Shown one piece after another: positions 1-7,968 of a DNA stretch of 64,000 bases. The DNA is from Melioribacteraceae bacterium (lineage in GTDB: Bacteria > Bacteroidota > Ignavibacteria > Ignavibacteriales > Melioribacteraceae), in the NCBI GenBank assembly GCA_016927595.1, contig JAFGMI010000026.1:62001-126000 (forward strand), given 5' to 3'. How positions within the stretch are numbered: the first letter of the stretch is position 1; every line of letters starts with the position of its first letter. Both the position numbers and the translations under genes were made by a program. The notes beneath the pieces are model-generated. The model worked only from the letters and a program-made list of their open reading frames with translations. It was not told where the DNA came from and made no database searches.

Positions 1-1120
1 CTTGTTTCCTGAGAACATCATCAGCATTCATCAGGTAGCCTTTTACTACGGGAATTTGACCCGCATCTATTGCTTCGTAATATTCTTTTTCATTTTTCAT
101 ATTCTGGGCATATGCGTTACCTATCTGACTTATGCTGGTAATTCCCATAGCATATAGGTCGGTACCGGCGTTGGTACTGTATCCCTGAAAATTCCTGTAA
201 AGCCTTTTCTCTTTCAAGGCTTTCGACAGATCATCCCCGGGTTTTGCAAAATGATCCATTCCTATAAAAGTATAACCTGCCGCTGTAAGTTTTGCAACGG
301 ACATTTTGAGTATCTCTAGTTTAACCTCCGGTACGGGTATATCATCGGGATTAATCAGCGACATATGTTTTTTCATCCAGGGGACATGTGCATAGTTGAA
401 AAGCGCAATTCGGTCGGGAGATATTTCAATTATCTTATCTACAGTTTTTTCGAATTCCTCAACAGTTTGAAAGGGAAGACCATAAATCAAGTCAAGATTA
501 ATACTGTCGAATCCAAGTTCTCTTACCCAGTCAACTACCTGTATTGTTAATTCTTCGGGTTGAATCCGGTTAACCGCTTTTTGAACTTTTTCATTAAAAT
601 CCTGTACACCCATACTGATTCTGTTGAAACCCGATTCCCTGAGTGCGACCAGATGTTCTTTGGATAGTTCGCGCGGATCTATTTCACAACCATTCTCGGA
701 AGCCCCCGAAAAAATAAACTTCTCAGAAATATATGAACTCAGTTCACGAATTTCTTCCGGTTTCAAATGGGTTGGTGTACCTCCTCCCCAATGCAGCTGG
801 GAAACTTTTCGTCCGGCTTTAATGAAACCGCTTATGAGGTCAATTTCTTTTTTAACATAGTCGATATATTTATGAATTCTTTCACGGTTGCGCGATATTA
901 TCATGTTGCAGCCGCAGAAATAACATAAAGTATCGCAGAAGGGGATATGAAAATAGAGCGATAAGTCGGGCGGATTTGCAGCATCGTTGGTTCTTTTGAT
1001 TTCGGAAATATAGTCAGCCCCGGTAAAATTATCGTGGAATTGCGGAGCTGTTGGGTAACTGGTATAACGCGGACCCGGTCTGTCGTATTTTTTAACTAAC
1101 TCTATATTAATATTAAACAT
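1..1120 (-). CDS. hemN: Oxygen-independent coproporphyrinogen III dehydrogenase (partial at window edge)
   Basis: This radical SAM enzyme oxidatively decarboxylates coproporphyrinogen III to protoporphyrinogen IX without oxygen, in the cytoplasm. The ATG lies at 1118-1120 on the complement, and the reading frame stays open to base 1, so the C-terminus is outside the window. The N-terminus carries YDRPGPRYTSYPTAPQF, typical of HemN. It is followed by the 4Fe-4S motif CDTLCYFCGC (C62, C66, C69, C71), a HWGGGTPT motif and GVQDFN. About 373 of the usual 450 residues are visible. It is the last visible gene of a minus-strand heme operon, 42 bp after hemE. An O2-independent enzyme suits an anaerobic or facultative lifestyle. 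Confidence 0.95.
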   Translation of the reverse strand, partial: MFNINIELVKKYDRPGPRYTSYPTAPQFHDNFTGADYISEIKRTNDAANPPDLSLYFHIPFCDTLCYFCGCNMIISRNRERIHKYIDYVKKEIDLISGFIKAGRKVSQLHWGGGTPTHLKPEEIRELSSYISEKFIFSGASENGCEIDPRELSKEHLVALRESGFNRISMGVQDFNEKVQKAVNRIQPEELTIQVVDWVRELGFDSINLDLIYGLPFQTVEEFEKTVDKIIEISPDRIALFNYAHVPWMKKHMSLINPDDIPVPEVKLEILKMSVAKLTAAGYTFIGMDHFAKPGDDLSKALKEKRLYRNFQGYSTNAGTDLYAMGITSISQIGNAYAQNMKNEKEYYEAIDAGQIPVVKGYLMNADDVLRKQ

Positions 1121-1162
1121 AACTTCCTCTTAACTGTCCTGTAATTTACGGACAAATGTTAG

Positions 1163-2212
1163 TTATTTATGAAACTCATAACTTGCTTCTTTAATGAAGT
1201 CAACTAAAAACTTTGCGTTTTCCGGGGGTACATCGGGCAGAATACCGTGACCCAGATTGAATATATGTCCGTTGCCCTGTCCGTACGACTGCATTATTTC
1301 GAGTGCCTTTTCAGCAATGACGTTTTTATGTGCGTAAAGAATTGTGGGATCGAGATTACCTTGTAACGCAACTTTATCGTTTACCCTTGTCCGCACACGA
1401 CCGATATCCATGGTCCAATCCAGTCCGAGCACATCGCAGCCGCATTTTATTTGTCTTTTGAATTTATAATAAACGCCCTTGGCAAATACAATTACGGGCT
1501 CATTTTTTCTTTTCAGGCCGGACACAATTTTAGTGATATACTCGTGTGAGAACTCGAAGAATTCATCCTGAGTAAGAATACCTCCCCAGGTGTCGAATAT
1601 TTGTATTGCGTCACAGCCGGCTTCAATTTTTGCGTTTAAATAATCCGTTACGGCATCTGCAATTTTATCGAGCAGAGAGTGGGCGAGTTCCGGATTGTTA
1701 TAAATCATTTTTTTTACTTCGCTGAAGTTCTTACTACCCTTGCCTTCAACCATATACGTAAGAAGCGTCCAAGGCGAACCGCTGAAACCGATAAGAGGAA
1801 CTCTGTTGTTAAGTTCCTGTTTTGTTAATCTGACAGCATCAAGTACATATTTCAGATCCTTTTCAACCTCGATTTTCTTCAAAGCTTTTGCATCACCGGA
1901 AGTTCTTATAGGTTTATGAAATACAGGACCTTTCGATTCAATCATTTCCAGATGCATTCCCATAGCCATCGGTATAACAAGTATATCTGAAAAAAGAATT
2001 GCTGCATCAACACCGATAAGATCAACAGGCTGTATTGTAACCTCGGCAGCAAGTTCTGGTGTTTTACACATTGTAATAAAATCAGATTTAGCTCTGACGG
2101 CTCTGTATTCGGGCAGATATCTTCCCGCCTGGCGCATCATCCAGACGGGTGTTCTTTCCACCTGTTCTTGTCTGCACGCTCTCAAAAAAAGATCATTCTT
2201 AAGGTTGCTCAA
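1163..2212 (-). CDS. hemE: Uroporphyrinogen decarboxylase
   Basis: HemE converts uroporphyrinogen III to coproporphyrinogen III by decarboxylating the four acetate side chains, in the cytosol. The 349-residue product is full length for the family. It has the N-terminal RTPVWMMRQAGRYLPEYR signature and the internal GFSGSPWTLLTYMVEG stretch. The start codon is TTG (complement of 2210-2212), supported by an AGGAG ribosome binding site 8 bases upstream and by alignment of the N-terminus with the family. The gene lies 10 bp after hemD and is followed by hemN. Confidence 0.96.
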   Translation of the reverse strand: MSNLKNDLFLRACRQEQVERTPVWMMRQAGRYLPEYRAVRAKSDFITMCKTPELAAEVTIQPVDLIGVDAAILFSDILVIPMAMGMHLEMIESKGPVFHKPIRTSGDAKALKKIEVEKDLKYVLDAVRLTKQELNNRVPLIGFSGSPWTLLTYMVEGKGSKNFSEVKKMIYNNPELAHSLLDKIADAVTDYLNAKIEAGCDAIQIFDTWGGILTQDEFFEFSHEYITKIVSGLKRKNEPVIVFAKGVYYKFKRQIKCGCDVLGLDWTMDIGRVRTRVNDKVALQGNLDPTILYAHKNVIAEKALEIMQSYGQGNGHIFNLGHGILPDVPPENAKFLVDFIKEASYEFHK

Positions 2213-2222
2213 ATATGTTCTC

Positions 2223-3008
2223 CTAATTCAATAAGTATTCTTTCTGGTAATATTTAATTAATTCCTTGACACAATTTTCAACCGTAAATGTTTCAGGTAC
2301 TAAAGCAACCCTGACGGATTTCTCCGAAATTGCATTTTCGGTAGTTCTGCCGATCGCTACTACTACTTTCCTGAAAAAGTATTCAGCAGTATTCTCGATT
2401 TTCATCAAGTCATTAAAAGCTGCGAATGATGAAGGACTTGTAAATATGAATGCATCCGGTTTGTTCGTTTTTATGAATTCTATCATTTCGGGTATTTCAT
2501 TGTTAACGGCTACTTCATATATGGGCAGCATAACAATATCGGCACCAAGAGAAATTAAACCCGAAGAAAGTTCGTCGCGTGCAATATTCGATGCAGGAAC
2601 GAGAAATTTTTGTCCTTGTAAATTCATGCTGCTGAAATATTTGATTATACTGGAAGCGCTGAATTCCTCAGGTACGATATCTGCATCGATGTTAAATTTT
2701 CTGCATGTCTCGGCTGTTTTATCCCCGGTACAAACAACTTTAACTGATCGGGGTATCACTTTACCGCCGGTTTCAAGAAAACCGTTGAAATGTTTTACGG
2801 CATTTGCCGATGTGAACACGATATAATTATAATTGCCCAGTTCGTTTAATGCGGCAGTTATATTACCGTCTTGTGTTTTAGGAAGAATCTTAATTGCGGG
2901 AAAGGCTATTACTTCAGCACCGGCATCTTCCAGCATAGATATTTCACCTGCAGACTGCTCGCGACTTCTTGTTAATAGTACGGTTTTATTTAGGAGCGGG
3001 GACATCAT
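2223..3008 (-). CDS. hemD: Uroporphyrinogen-III synthase
   Basis: HemD cyclises hydroxymethylbilane to uroporphyrinogen III with D-ring inversion. The 261-residue protein begins with a typical KTVLLTRSREQS segment and contains YIVFTSANAVKHF and DAFIFTSPSSFAAF, the two lobes of the HemD fold. Sequence conservation in this family is low, so the assignment also rests on its position between hemC and hemE. The start overlaps the hemC stop (ATGATG, either ATG possible), which indicates translational coupling. Confidence 0.93.
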   Translation of the reverse strand: MMSPLLNKTVLLTRSREQSAGEISMLEDAGAEVIAFPAIKILPKTQDGNITAALNELGNYNYIVFTSANAVKHFNGFLETGGKVIPRSVKVVCTGDKTAETCRKFNIDADIVPEEFSASSIIKYFSSMNLQGQKFLVPASNIARDELSSGLISLGADIVMLPIYEVAVNNEIPEMIEFIKTNKPDAFIFTSPSSFAAFNDLMKIENTAEYFFRKVVVAIGRTTENAISEKSVRVALVPETFTVENCVKELIKYYQKEYLLN

Positions 3009-3958
3009 CTTCCTGCTTTTGTATATATATCATTAAGTATTTTTGTGGCACCTGCTTTCTTAAGATCTTTTGCAAGTGCTCTTCCGATTTTTTCCGCATC
3101 CGCTTTTTTGCCCCGCATCTTTTTTCTGAATGTAACGGAACCATCAACCGCGCCGACAATTCCTTCGAGGTAAAGACCGTTCGATCGCACTTCGGCAAAT
3201 GCACCGATAGGAACCTGACAGCCTCCTTCAAGGGTCTTCAGCAATGCTCTTTCTGCAAGAACTGCAAGATAAGTGTTTTCGTGGTGCAGCAGTCTGACAG
3301 CTTGTTCGGCTTTTTTATTACCATCCTTTATTTCAATACCTAGCGCACCCTGTCCCACAGCAGGAAGAATAACCGACTTATCAATAATTGAAGAGATGTA
3401 TTTATTCATTTTTAATCTCTCAACACCTGCACGTGCAAGTATAATTGCATCCCAATCTGAATCGATAAACTTTTGAATTCTTGTAGGCACATTCCCTCTT
3501 AGTTCAACGATTTTTAAATCGGGACGCAGGTGCTGAAGCTGGCATCTTCTTCTCAGTGAACCAGTGGCAACTGTAGCGCCGTCAGGTAGTTTATCGATTG
3601 TGATTCCTTTCTTAAGTGCTATCAGCGCATCCTCAACATCATGACGCTTTGTTACGGCTGCAAGCTTCAGACCTTTTGGTATTTCTGTCTGTAAATCTTT
3701 GAGGCTGTGTACAGCAATGTCTATCTCATCGTTCATCAGAGCTAATTCCAGCTCCTTAGTAAATAATCCCTTATCGCCGATTTTCGATAAGGCAACGTCA
3801 AGAATTTTATCGCCTTTCGTTTTCACAAGCTTTAATTCGATCCTTGCATTCTTTAATTTTTTTTTCAGTTCTTTTTTAATATAATTTGCCTGCCAAAGCG
3901 CCAGATCACTCGACCTTGTTCCGATAATCAGCTTTAATTGAGCGTCAGAATTCATCAT
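3005..3958 (-). CDS. hemC: Porphobilinogen deaminase (hydroxymethylbilane synthase)
   Basis: HemC polymerises four porphobilinogen molecules into hydroxymethylbilane. The 317-residue product is normal length. It shows IIGTRSSDLALWQA at the N-terminus, HSLKDLQTEIP, the substrate-binding GSLRRRCQL region, and the LEGGCQVPIGA motif whose cysteine (about C247) carries the covalent dipyrromethane cofactor. It overlaps hemA by 4 bp (ATGA-type junction) and hemD by 4 bp, so hemA-hemC-hemD are tightly coupled. Confidence 0.97.
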   Translation of the reverse strand: MMNSDAQLKLIIGTRSSDLALWQANYIKKELKKKLKNARIELKLVKTKGDKILDVALSKIGDKGLFTKELELALMNDEIDIAVHSLKDLQTEIPKGLKLAAVTKRHDVEDALIALKKGITIDKLPDGATVATGSLRRRCQLQHLRPDLKIVELRGNVPTRIQKFIDSDWDAIILARAGVERLKMNKYISSIIDKSVILPAVGQGALGIEIKDGNKKAEQAVRLLHHENTYLAVLAERALLKTLEGGCQVPIGAFAEVRSNGLYLEGIVGAVDGSVTFRKKMRGKKADAEKIGRALAKDLKKAGATKILNDIYTKAGR

Positions 3959-5256
3959 AAATTTTTGTCATCTTTATTTTGTGAAGAATTAACATTTCCA
4001 TTTAAATTGAATAGTTCTTTGATCATCATTGATCTTAATGCAACCTCATCAGAATTTAATCCGCTTTCTGCAACCTCCCTGAGGTTCATTGTAGGATTAT
4101 GAAGCAGACGTCCCAGCAATCTTCTTGTCATATCCTCAATTTTAATATAATCTTCCCGGCTGACTTTGTGTTTGATTTTTTCGAGTTCATCGTTTCCCAT
4201 TGTTTCAAAAAACTCTCTTACAGCTTTTATTGTTGGTACCACATTAAGAGTATTATACCAGCTGTAAAATCCCACCATCTCTTCCATTATTATTTTATTC
4301 ACTAGCGGTATTTCCGCTTTTCTTTTTTTAATATTCTGATCAACAATAACACCCAGAGAATCAATATCGTTATAGAATACATTGTCCAGTTCTTTTACAG
4401 CAGGATTAATGTCTCTCGGTAACGCTATATCCATCATACACACAGGATTACCTTTTCTTTTTTTCATTGCTGATTTCACAGCATCTTTATCGATTATAAA
4501 CTTTTCAGAACTGGTTGCGGAAAAGATTATATCGAATTCATGGAGATGATCAATAATTTCCGTAAAATCGATCACCTCTGCCTGAAGATTTTGAGCAAGA
4601 ATCTCAGCCTTGCTTCTTGTCCTGTTAGCCAATGTTAATTTACCCACACCAAGATCAGTAAGATGCGTCGCGGCAAGTTTACCCGTTTCGCCCGTGCCTA
4701 TTACCAATGCCGATTTTTCCCTGGGATTTGCAAAAATCTTTTCGACTACCTGAACAGCAGCAAAACTAACGGTAACTGCACCTTCGCCAATTCTGGTTTC
4801 TTTGATTGAGCGCCTCCCGACTTTTACCGCCGTGTCGAACAGTCTTTTAAGAACCGAGTTTGTAAACTGTAAATCTTCAGCAAGCAGGAATGATTCTTTT
4901 ATCTGACCCAGTATTTGACTGTCGCCGATTAATAATGAATCAATTCCCGAAGCAACCTTAAAGATGTGTTTAACAGCACTACAGGAAAAGTACTTTTCAA
5001 AGTTCTGAGATGATAACTGTTTAATCTCTTTAAAATTAGTCAGATATTTAAACAATTTGTAGAATTCCGCTTTACCGTCTTTTTGTACTCCGAAAAGTTC
5101 AGTCCGGTTGCAAGTTGACAAAACAAATCCACCGGCAAGCAGATCTTCCTTAAGCCCCGAAATCAACTCAGTTATTTCAACATCCGAAAGATGCAGTGCT
5201 TCCCTCAGTTCGATGGGAGCAGTTCTATGATTAATTGAGATGCCGACTATGTTCAT
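3955..5256 (-). CDS. hemA: Glutamyl-tRNA reductase
   Basis: HemA reduces glutamyl-tRNA(Glu) to glutamate-1-semialdehyde, the first committed step of the C5 tetrapyrrole pathway. The 433-residue protein has the N-terminal GISINHRTAPIELRE signature, the catalytic cysteine in LSTCNRTELFG (C49), and an NADPH-binding domain with VIGTGETGKLAATHL. A helical dimerisation domain forms the C-terminus. It follows the CcsA/HemX-like gene by about 30 bp. HemL and HemB are not in the window. Confidence 0.97.
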   Translation of the reverse strand: MNIVGISINHRTAPIELREALHLSDVEITELISGLKEDLLAGGFVLSTCNRTELFGVQKDGKAEFYKLFKYLTNFKEIKQLSSQNFEKYFSCSAVKHIFKVASGIDSLLIGDSQILGQIKESFLLAEDLQFTNSVLKRLFDTAVKVGRRSIKETRIGEGAVTVSFAAVQVVEKIFANPREKSALVIGTGETGKLAATHLTDLGVGKLTLANRTRSKAEILAQNLQAEVIDFTEIIDHLHEFDIIFSATSSEKFIIDKDAVKSAMKKRKGNPVCMMDIALPRDINPAVKELDNVFYNDIDSLGVIVDQNIKKRKAEIPLVNKIIMEEMVGFYSWYNTLNVVPTIKAVREFFETMGNDELEKIKHKVSREDYIKIEDMTRRLLGRLLHNPTMNLREVAESGLNSDEVALRSMMIKELFNLNGNVNSSQNKDDKNL

Positions 5257-5287
5257 TTAAAACTTTCTTCTCTTCTCACATATTCAA

Positions 5288-6112
5288 TCAATAAAACACA
5301 TGGAAACTTTTTGCCAATATATTCGTAAAGATCATCGATAACATGGCCAGAATAAATCCGCTCAGATAGAGTTTTATTACACGTTTCCCGTACCAATTGC
5401 CAACGGATTTAGCGAGTATTCCCACTCCGAAGATAATCCAAACCAGTGTGGTCGAGATAATTTTAGGATCGAGATAACTGAAATTCGGAAAAGCCTCCGG
5501 CAGCCAGATTATACCGATAGCGATTGCAAAGGTTAACAGCACGAATCCTATTATAACCGAATAGTAAGTCATTTTTTCGAGTGTTTCCAGACTAGGCAGT
5601 CTTTCGAATATAAGTCCGAATTTATTAAGCTTGAGCTGCTTGTAAAGCGCAGCATATAACAATCCGTAAACAGCCGACATTGCAAAGCCCGAATAACCAA
5701 GCATCGCGCTTATTACATGCAAACTCAGAAGTCTGTTCAGCAAAACCTCTGGCACAACGGTCAGATCCTTTATGAATAAACTTGAAATGAACTGGAAGAC
5801 AAAAGGGATAATTATAATGAAAAGCCCTGTGCCTCTTACATCTGAGAGCAGTTCAAGAATAAAGTATGAGAAAGATATTGAGAATGCGATTAATGTAAAA
5901 ATCTCGAACTTATTTGTAATCGGGAAATGATTAAACTCTATTGTCCTTGCCGCAAGATACAAGAAATGCATACCAATGGTAATGAACAGGAAAATCCGTT
6001 TGGAATTATTCAGCAGACTCGTCTGCTTCCTGAAGTCCATTAAATATGCTGTAAGAGTAATAATATAAACAGCAGGCAGAACAATATTTAATGCATGAAT
6101 CAGTTGTATCAC
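5288..6112 (-). CDS. CcsA/HemX-family cytochrome c assembly protein
   Basis: This 274-residue integral membrane protein has about eight predicted helices and fits the CcsA/CcmC/HemX superfamily. Members either handle heme during c-type cytochrome maturation (CcsA, system II) or sit next to hemA as HemX. Family-like features are a histidine in the TM segment LLSLHVISAMLGYSGFAMSA and a conserved acidic/tryptophan loop reduced here to WLPEAFPNFSYLDPK. It is the first gene of the hem operon. No long ResB/Ccs1 partner is visible in the window. HemX and a true CcsA cannot be separated by eye, although the many multiheme cytochromes nearby make a maturation role attractive. Confidence 0.8.
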   Translation of the reverse strand: MIQLIHALNIVLPAVYIITLTAYLMDFRKQTSLLNNSKRIFLFITIGMHFLYLAARTIEFNHFPITNKFEIFTLIAFSISFSYFILELLSDVRGTGLFIIIIPFVFQFISSLFIKDLTVVPEVLLNRLLSLHVISAMLGYSGFAMSAVYGLLYAALYKQLKLNKFGLIFERLPSLETLEKMTYYSVIIGFVLLTFAIAIGIIWLPEAFPNFSYLDPKIISTTLVWIIFGVGILAKSVGNWYGKRVIKLYLSGFILAMLSMIFTNILAKSFHVFY

Positions 6113-6430
6113 GGAATTTTACAATCATAAAAGTTTTTGAAACAACAAAAATATTGATTTTTCACCAAAAATAAGAGTGTAAAATTAATTGTGTAAAATG
6201 ACAATATTTTTATTAAATCCTGATTACAAATTAGTCCGACATAATAAACTGCTATCACAGGTTCCTGATTTTGGAATTTCGAGAATAATATTTGTTTTGA
6301 TAATTTGTTCCAGCAACAATTATCCGGTATCAGTTTCATTTAATTAATTTGTGATAATCCAACTGAACGGGGAGCAGTAAAGAAGGCAGGTTCACTCCAG
6401 GGCATCAGTAATGATGCCCTGAGAAAAAGA
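6113..6430. other. Intergenic region upstream of the heme operon
   Basis: A 318-bp AT-rich stretch lies between the TPR gene and the ccsA/hemX-like gene. It must hold the promoter of the minus-strand hem operon. Two CAAAAATA sites (6146-6153 and 6166-6173) read as TATTTTTG on the minus strand and match the TAnnTTTG box, but neither has a TTG at the right distance, so no promoter is called. The only strong structure is the hairpin at 6398-6421. Confidence 0.5.
6398..6421 (-). repeat. Perfect 10-bp hairpin downstream of the TPR gene
   Basis: The arms cagggcatca and tgatgccctg are exactly complementary around a GTAA loop. The hairpin starts 10 bases after the stop codon of the minus-strand TPR gene, where a transcript 3' end is expected. 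Neither strand has a T-run after it, so it is not a classical intrinsic terminator. It may act as a 3'-end stabilising hairpin or a T-poor terminator. Confidence 0.6.
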
Positions 6431-6877
6431 CTATTTCTCGGCACTCTGCTTAATCTTTTCCGAGATAAGTGTAATAATTTCGGGGATCATCCCTTTCGAA
6501 TAGCCGAGGTTGTAAAGGTTTTTAAAATAATTTAATGAGTGATCAATATCGCAGTAGAGCCACATTATGCCCTGTCCTAAATTGTATGCATAAGGATCGT
6601 CCGGAGGAATAGTCAGATAATCGTTACCCAGAAGTTCGGCGCAGGGACAGTCGTCCAGAAGCGGATCAGCCGATAGAATGAAATCTATATCATCTTTAAT
6701 CAATCTGAAAAAAAGATTTAAAGCTTTATCAAGTTTGTTTGTCTGCACATAACAAATTATCAGTTTTCTCTTTATAATCTTCGGACTCGAAGATGTGGAT
6801 AAGGCATTTTCGAGTAATGATTCGGCATCGCTGAATTTTCGCGCCATAAAATATTGATTTGCCAGCATCTCACTCAT
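6431..6877 (-). CDS. Small TPR-like protein, function unknown
   Basis: The 148-residue protein has no signal peptide. Its first half looks like two to three tetratricopeptide-type helix pairs (ANQYFMARKFSDAESLLENA, then TNKLDKALNLFFRLI). The middle is acidic and contains DDCPCAELL, and the C-terminus is helical (DHSLNYFKNLYNLGYSKGM). The product is not recognised as a named family. It lies 60 bp beyond the rhodanese lipoprotein, separated by a hairpin at 6905-6923, so it may be a weakly expressed last gene of operon B. Confidence 0.6.
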   Translation of the reverse strand: MSEMLANQYFMARKFSDAESLLENALSTSSSPKIIKRKLIICYVQTNKLDKALNLFFRLIKDDIDFILSADPLLDDCPCAELLGNDYLTIPPDDPYAYNLGQGIMWLYCDIDHSLNYFKNLYNLGYSKGMIPEIITLISEKIKQSAEK

Positions 6878-6904
6878 TTTTAAAATTCCATTTGTTATTA
6901 AACA

Positions 6905-6923
6905 GCCTCACTCCCCGTGAGGC
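6905..6923 (-). terminator. Hairpin between the rhodanese and TPR genes
   Basis: The arms gcctcac and gtgaggc (7 bp, perfect) surround a 5-base loop, 14 bp past the rhodanese stop. On the minus strand the stem is followed by TGTTTAAT, a weak T-tract. It could partly terminate operon B or reduce expression of the TPR gene. Confidence 0.55.
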
Positions 6924-6937
6924 TTTTAATATAATTT

Positions 6938-7927
6938 TTATTGTACTAAATCGTAGCTGTGAATTTCAGTTGATGCATTAAATTTGCCGGCCGGCATGGT
7001 ATCGTACGACATACCGTTTACGCCGAACAACAAAGTTTTGCCGTCATAACCGAGTACTCTTAAGTATGCTGCAACATGTGCTGAAGTCTGACCGGTATAG
7101 CAATATACAACAACAGGCTTGTCGGTTGGCAGCGTTTTAAGCGATGTTGCATATGTTAATTCAGAAGGACTTGGCGTGTATTGTACAGCACCTGGTATAT
7201 GTCCCCAGTTATACTGATCGAGAGGCCAGTAGTTTACAATATAATAACCGCTTAAATTAGCAAACACAGTTGTTTTGTTTATCGTAGACGGTGTAAATCC
7301 TTCAGCCAGTACGGCTTCAACTCTTTCTCTAAGAATATCTGCGCCGTTTTCTTTACCGGTATCCAGTTCCGGTAAATCACCTGCAGGATTTTTAGCAGTA
7401 GCTGTTGTGGTAAACTGGGAAGCATAAGTATTACCGACATTGCTTGTGCTTGTCCATGATCCGGAAGTTGCCTGATTCCAGCTGCTCATACCCCATTTCA
7501 AATCTTTTACATTGGTAAAGCCCAGCATACGCAGCAAACCTGTTGCCCAGCCGGCAGTCTGACCTGAATAGCATGCAATAACAACTGTAGCTTTACCCGA
7601 GAGATTGTTTGTTTCGTAATATGTTAACAGATTGGCAGTAGCCACATTAACTGCTCCCGATATATGCCCGTTTGCGAAATCCGCAGCTGATCTGATATCG
7701 AGCACTGCAACTGTAGAAGGAGCTGTTAAAAGCAGAGTGTTAAGATCAGCAGCAGTTATCATAGCAGGAAATGTTGCTAAAACATTCTGATCGTCAAGGT
7801 ATTTCGCCAGTACTTCCGCCTCATTAACTTGTACGGGCTCGGTACCGCCGTCATCATCGCTACAGGAAGTGCTTAAAAACAGAAACGGAATGATAAGCAT
7901 CAGGTAAAACAATTTTCTTAATTGCAT
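6938..7927 (-). CDS. Double-rhodanese-domain lipoprotein
   Basis: A lipoprotein signal (LFLSTSC, lipidated C22) precedes two rhodanese-homology domains in 329 residues. Domain 1 spans about 35-150 with active-site loop ACYSGQTAGWA (C119). Domain 2 spans about 195-320 with YCYTGQTSAHVAAY (C276). Both keep the persulfide-forming cysteine, and both have the preceding HISGAVN or HIPGAVQ motif, so both could be active. The protein is probably anchored in the periplasmic face of a membrane or in the outer membrane. It lies 41 bp after an 11-heme-site lipoprotein, which suggests sulfane-sulfur handling (thiosulfate, polysulfide) linked to multiheme electron transfer. That link is inference from context. 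Confidence 0.9.
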   Translation of the reverse strand: MQLRKLFYLMLIIPFLFLSTSCSDDDGGTEPVQVNEAEVLAKYLDDQNVLATFPAMITAADLNTLLLTAPSTVAVLDIRSAADFANGHISGAVNVATANLLTYYETNNLSGKATVVIACYSGQTAGWATGLLRMLGFTNVKDLKWGMSSWNQATSGSWTSTSNVGNTYASQFTTTATAKNPAGDLPELDTGKENGADILRERVEAVLAEGFTPSTINKTTVFANLSGYYIVNYWPLDQYNWGHIPGAVQYTPSPSELTYATSLKTLPTDKPVVVYCYTGQTSAHVAAYLRVLGYDGKTLLFGVNGMSYDTMPAGKFNASTEIHSYDLVQ

Positions 7928-7968
7928 AGTGTTTCTCCTTTATTGGTTTGATTGTGTCCAGATTTATT

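Noticed and set aside
6109-6339. 76-codon minus-strand frame overlapping the start of the ccsA/hemX-like gene
   Set aside because: Composition is that of AT-rich intergenic DNA, with no family features and no ribosome binding site.
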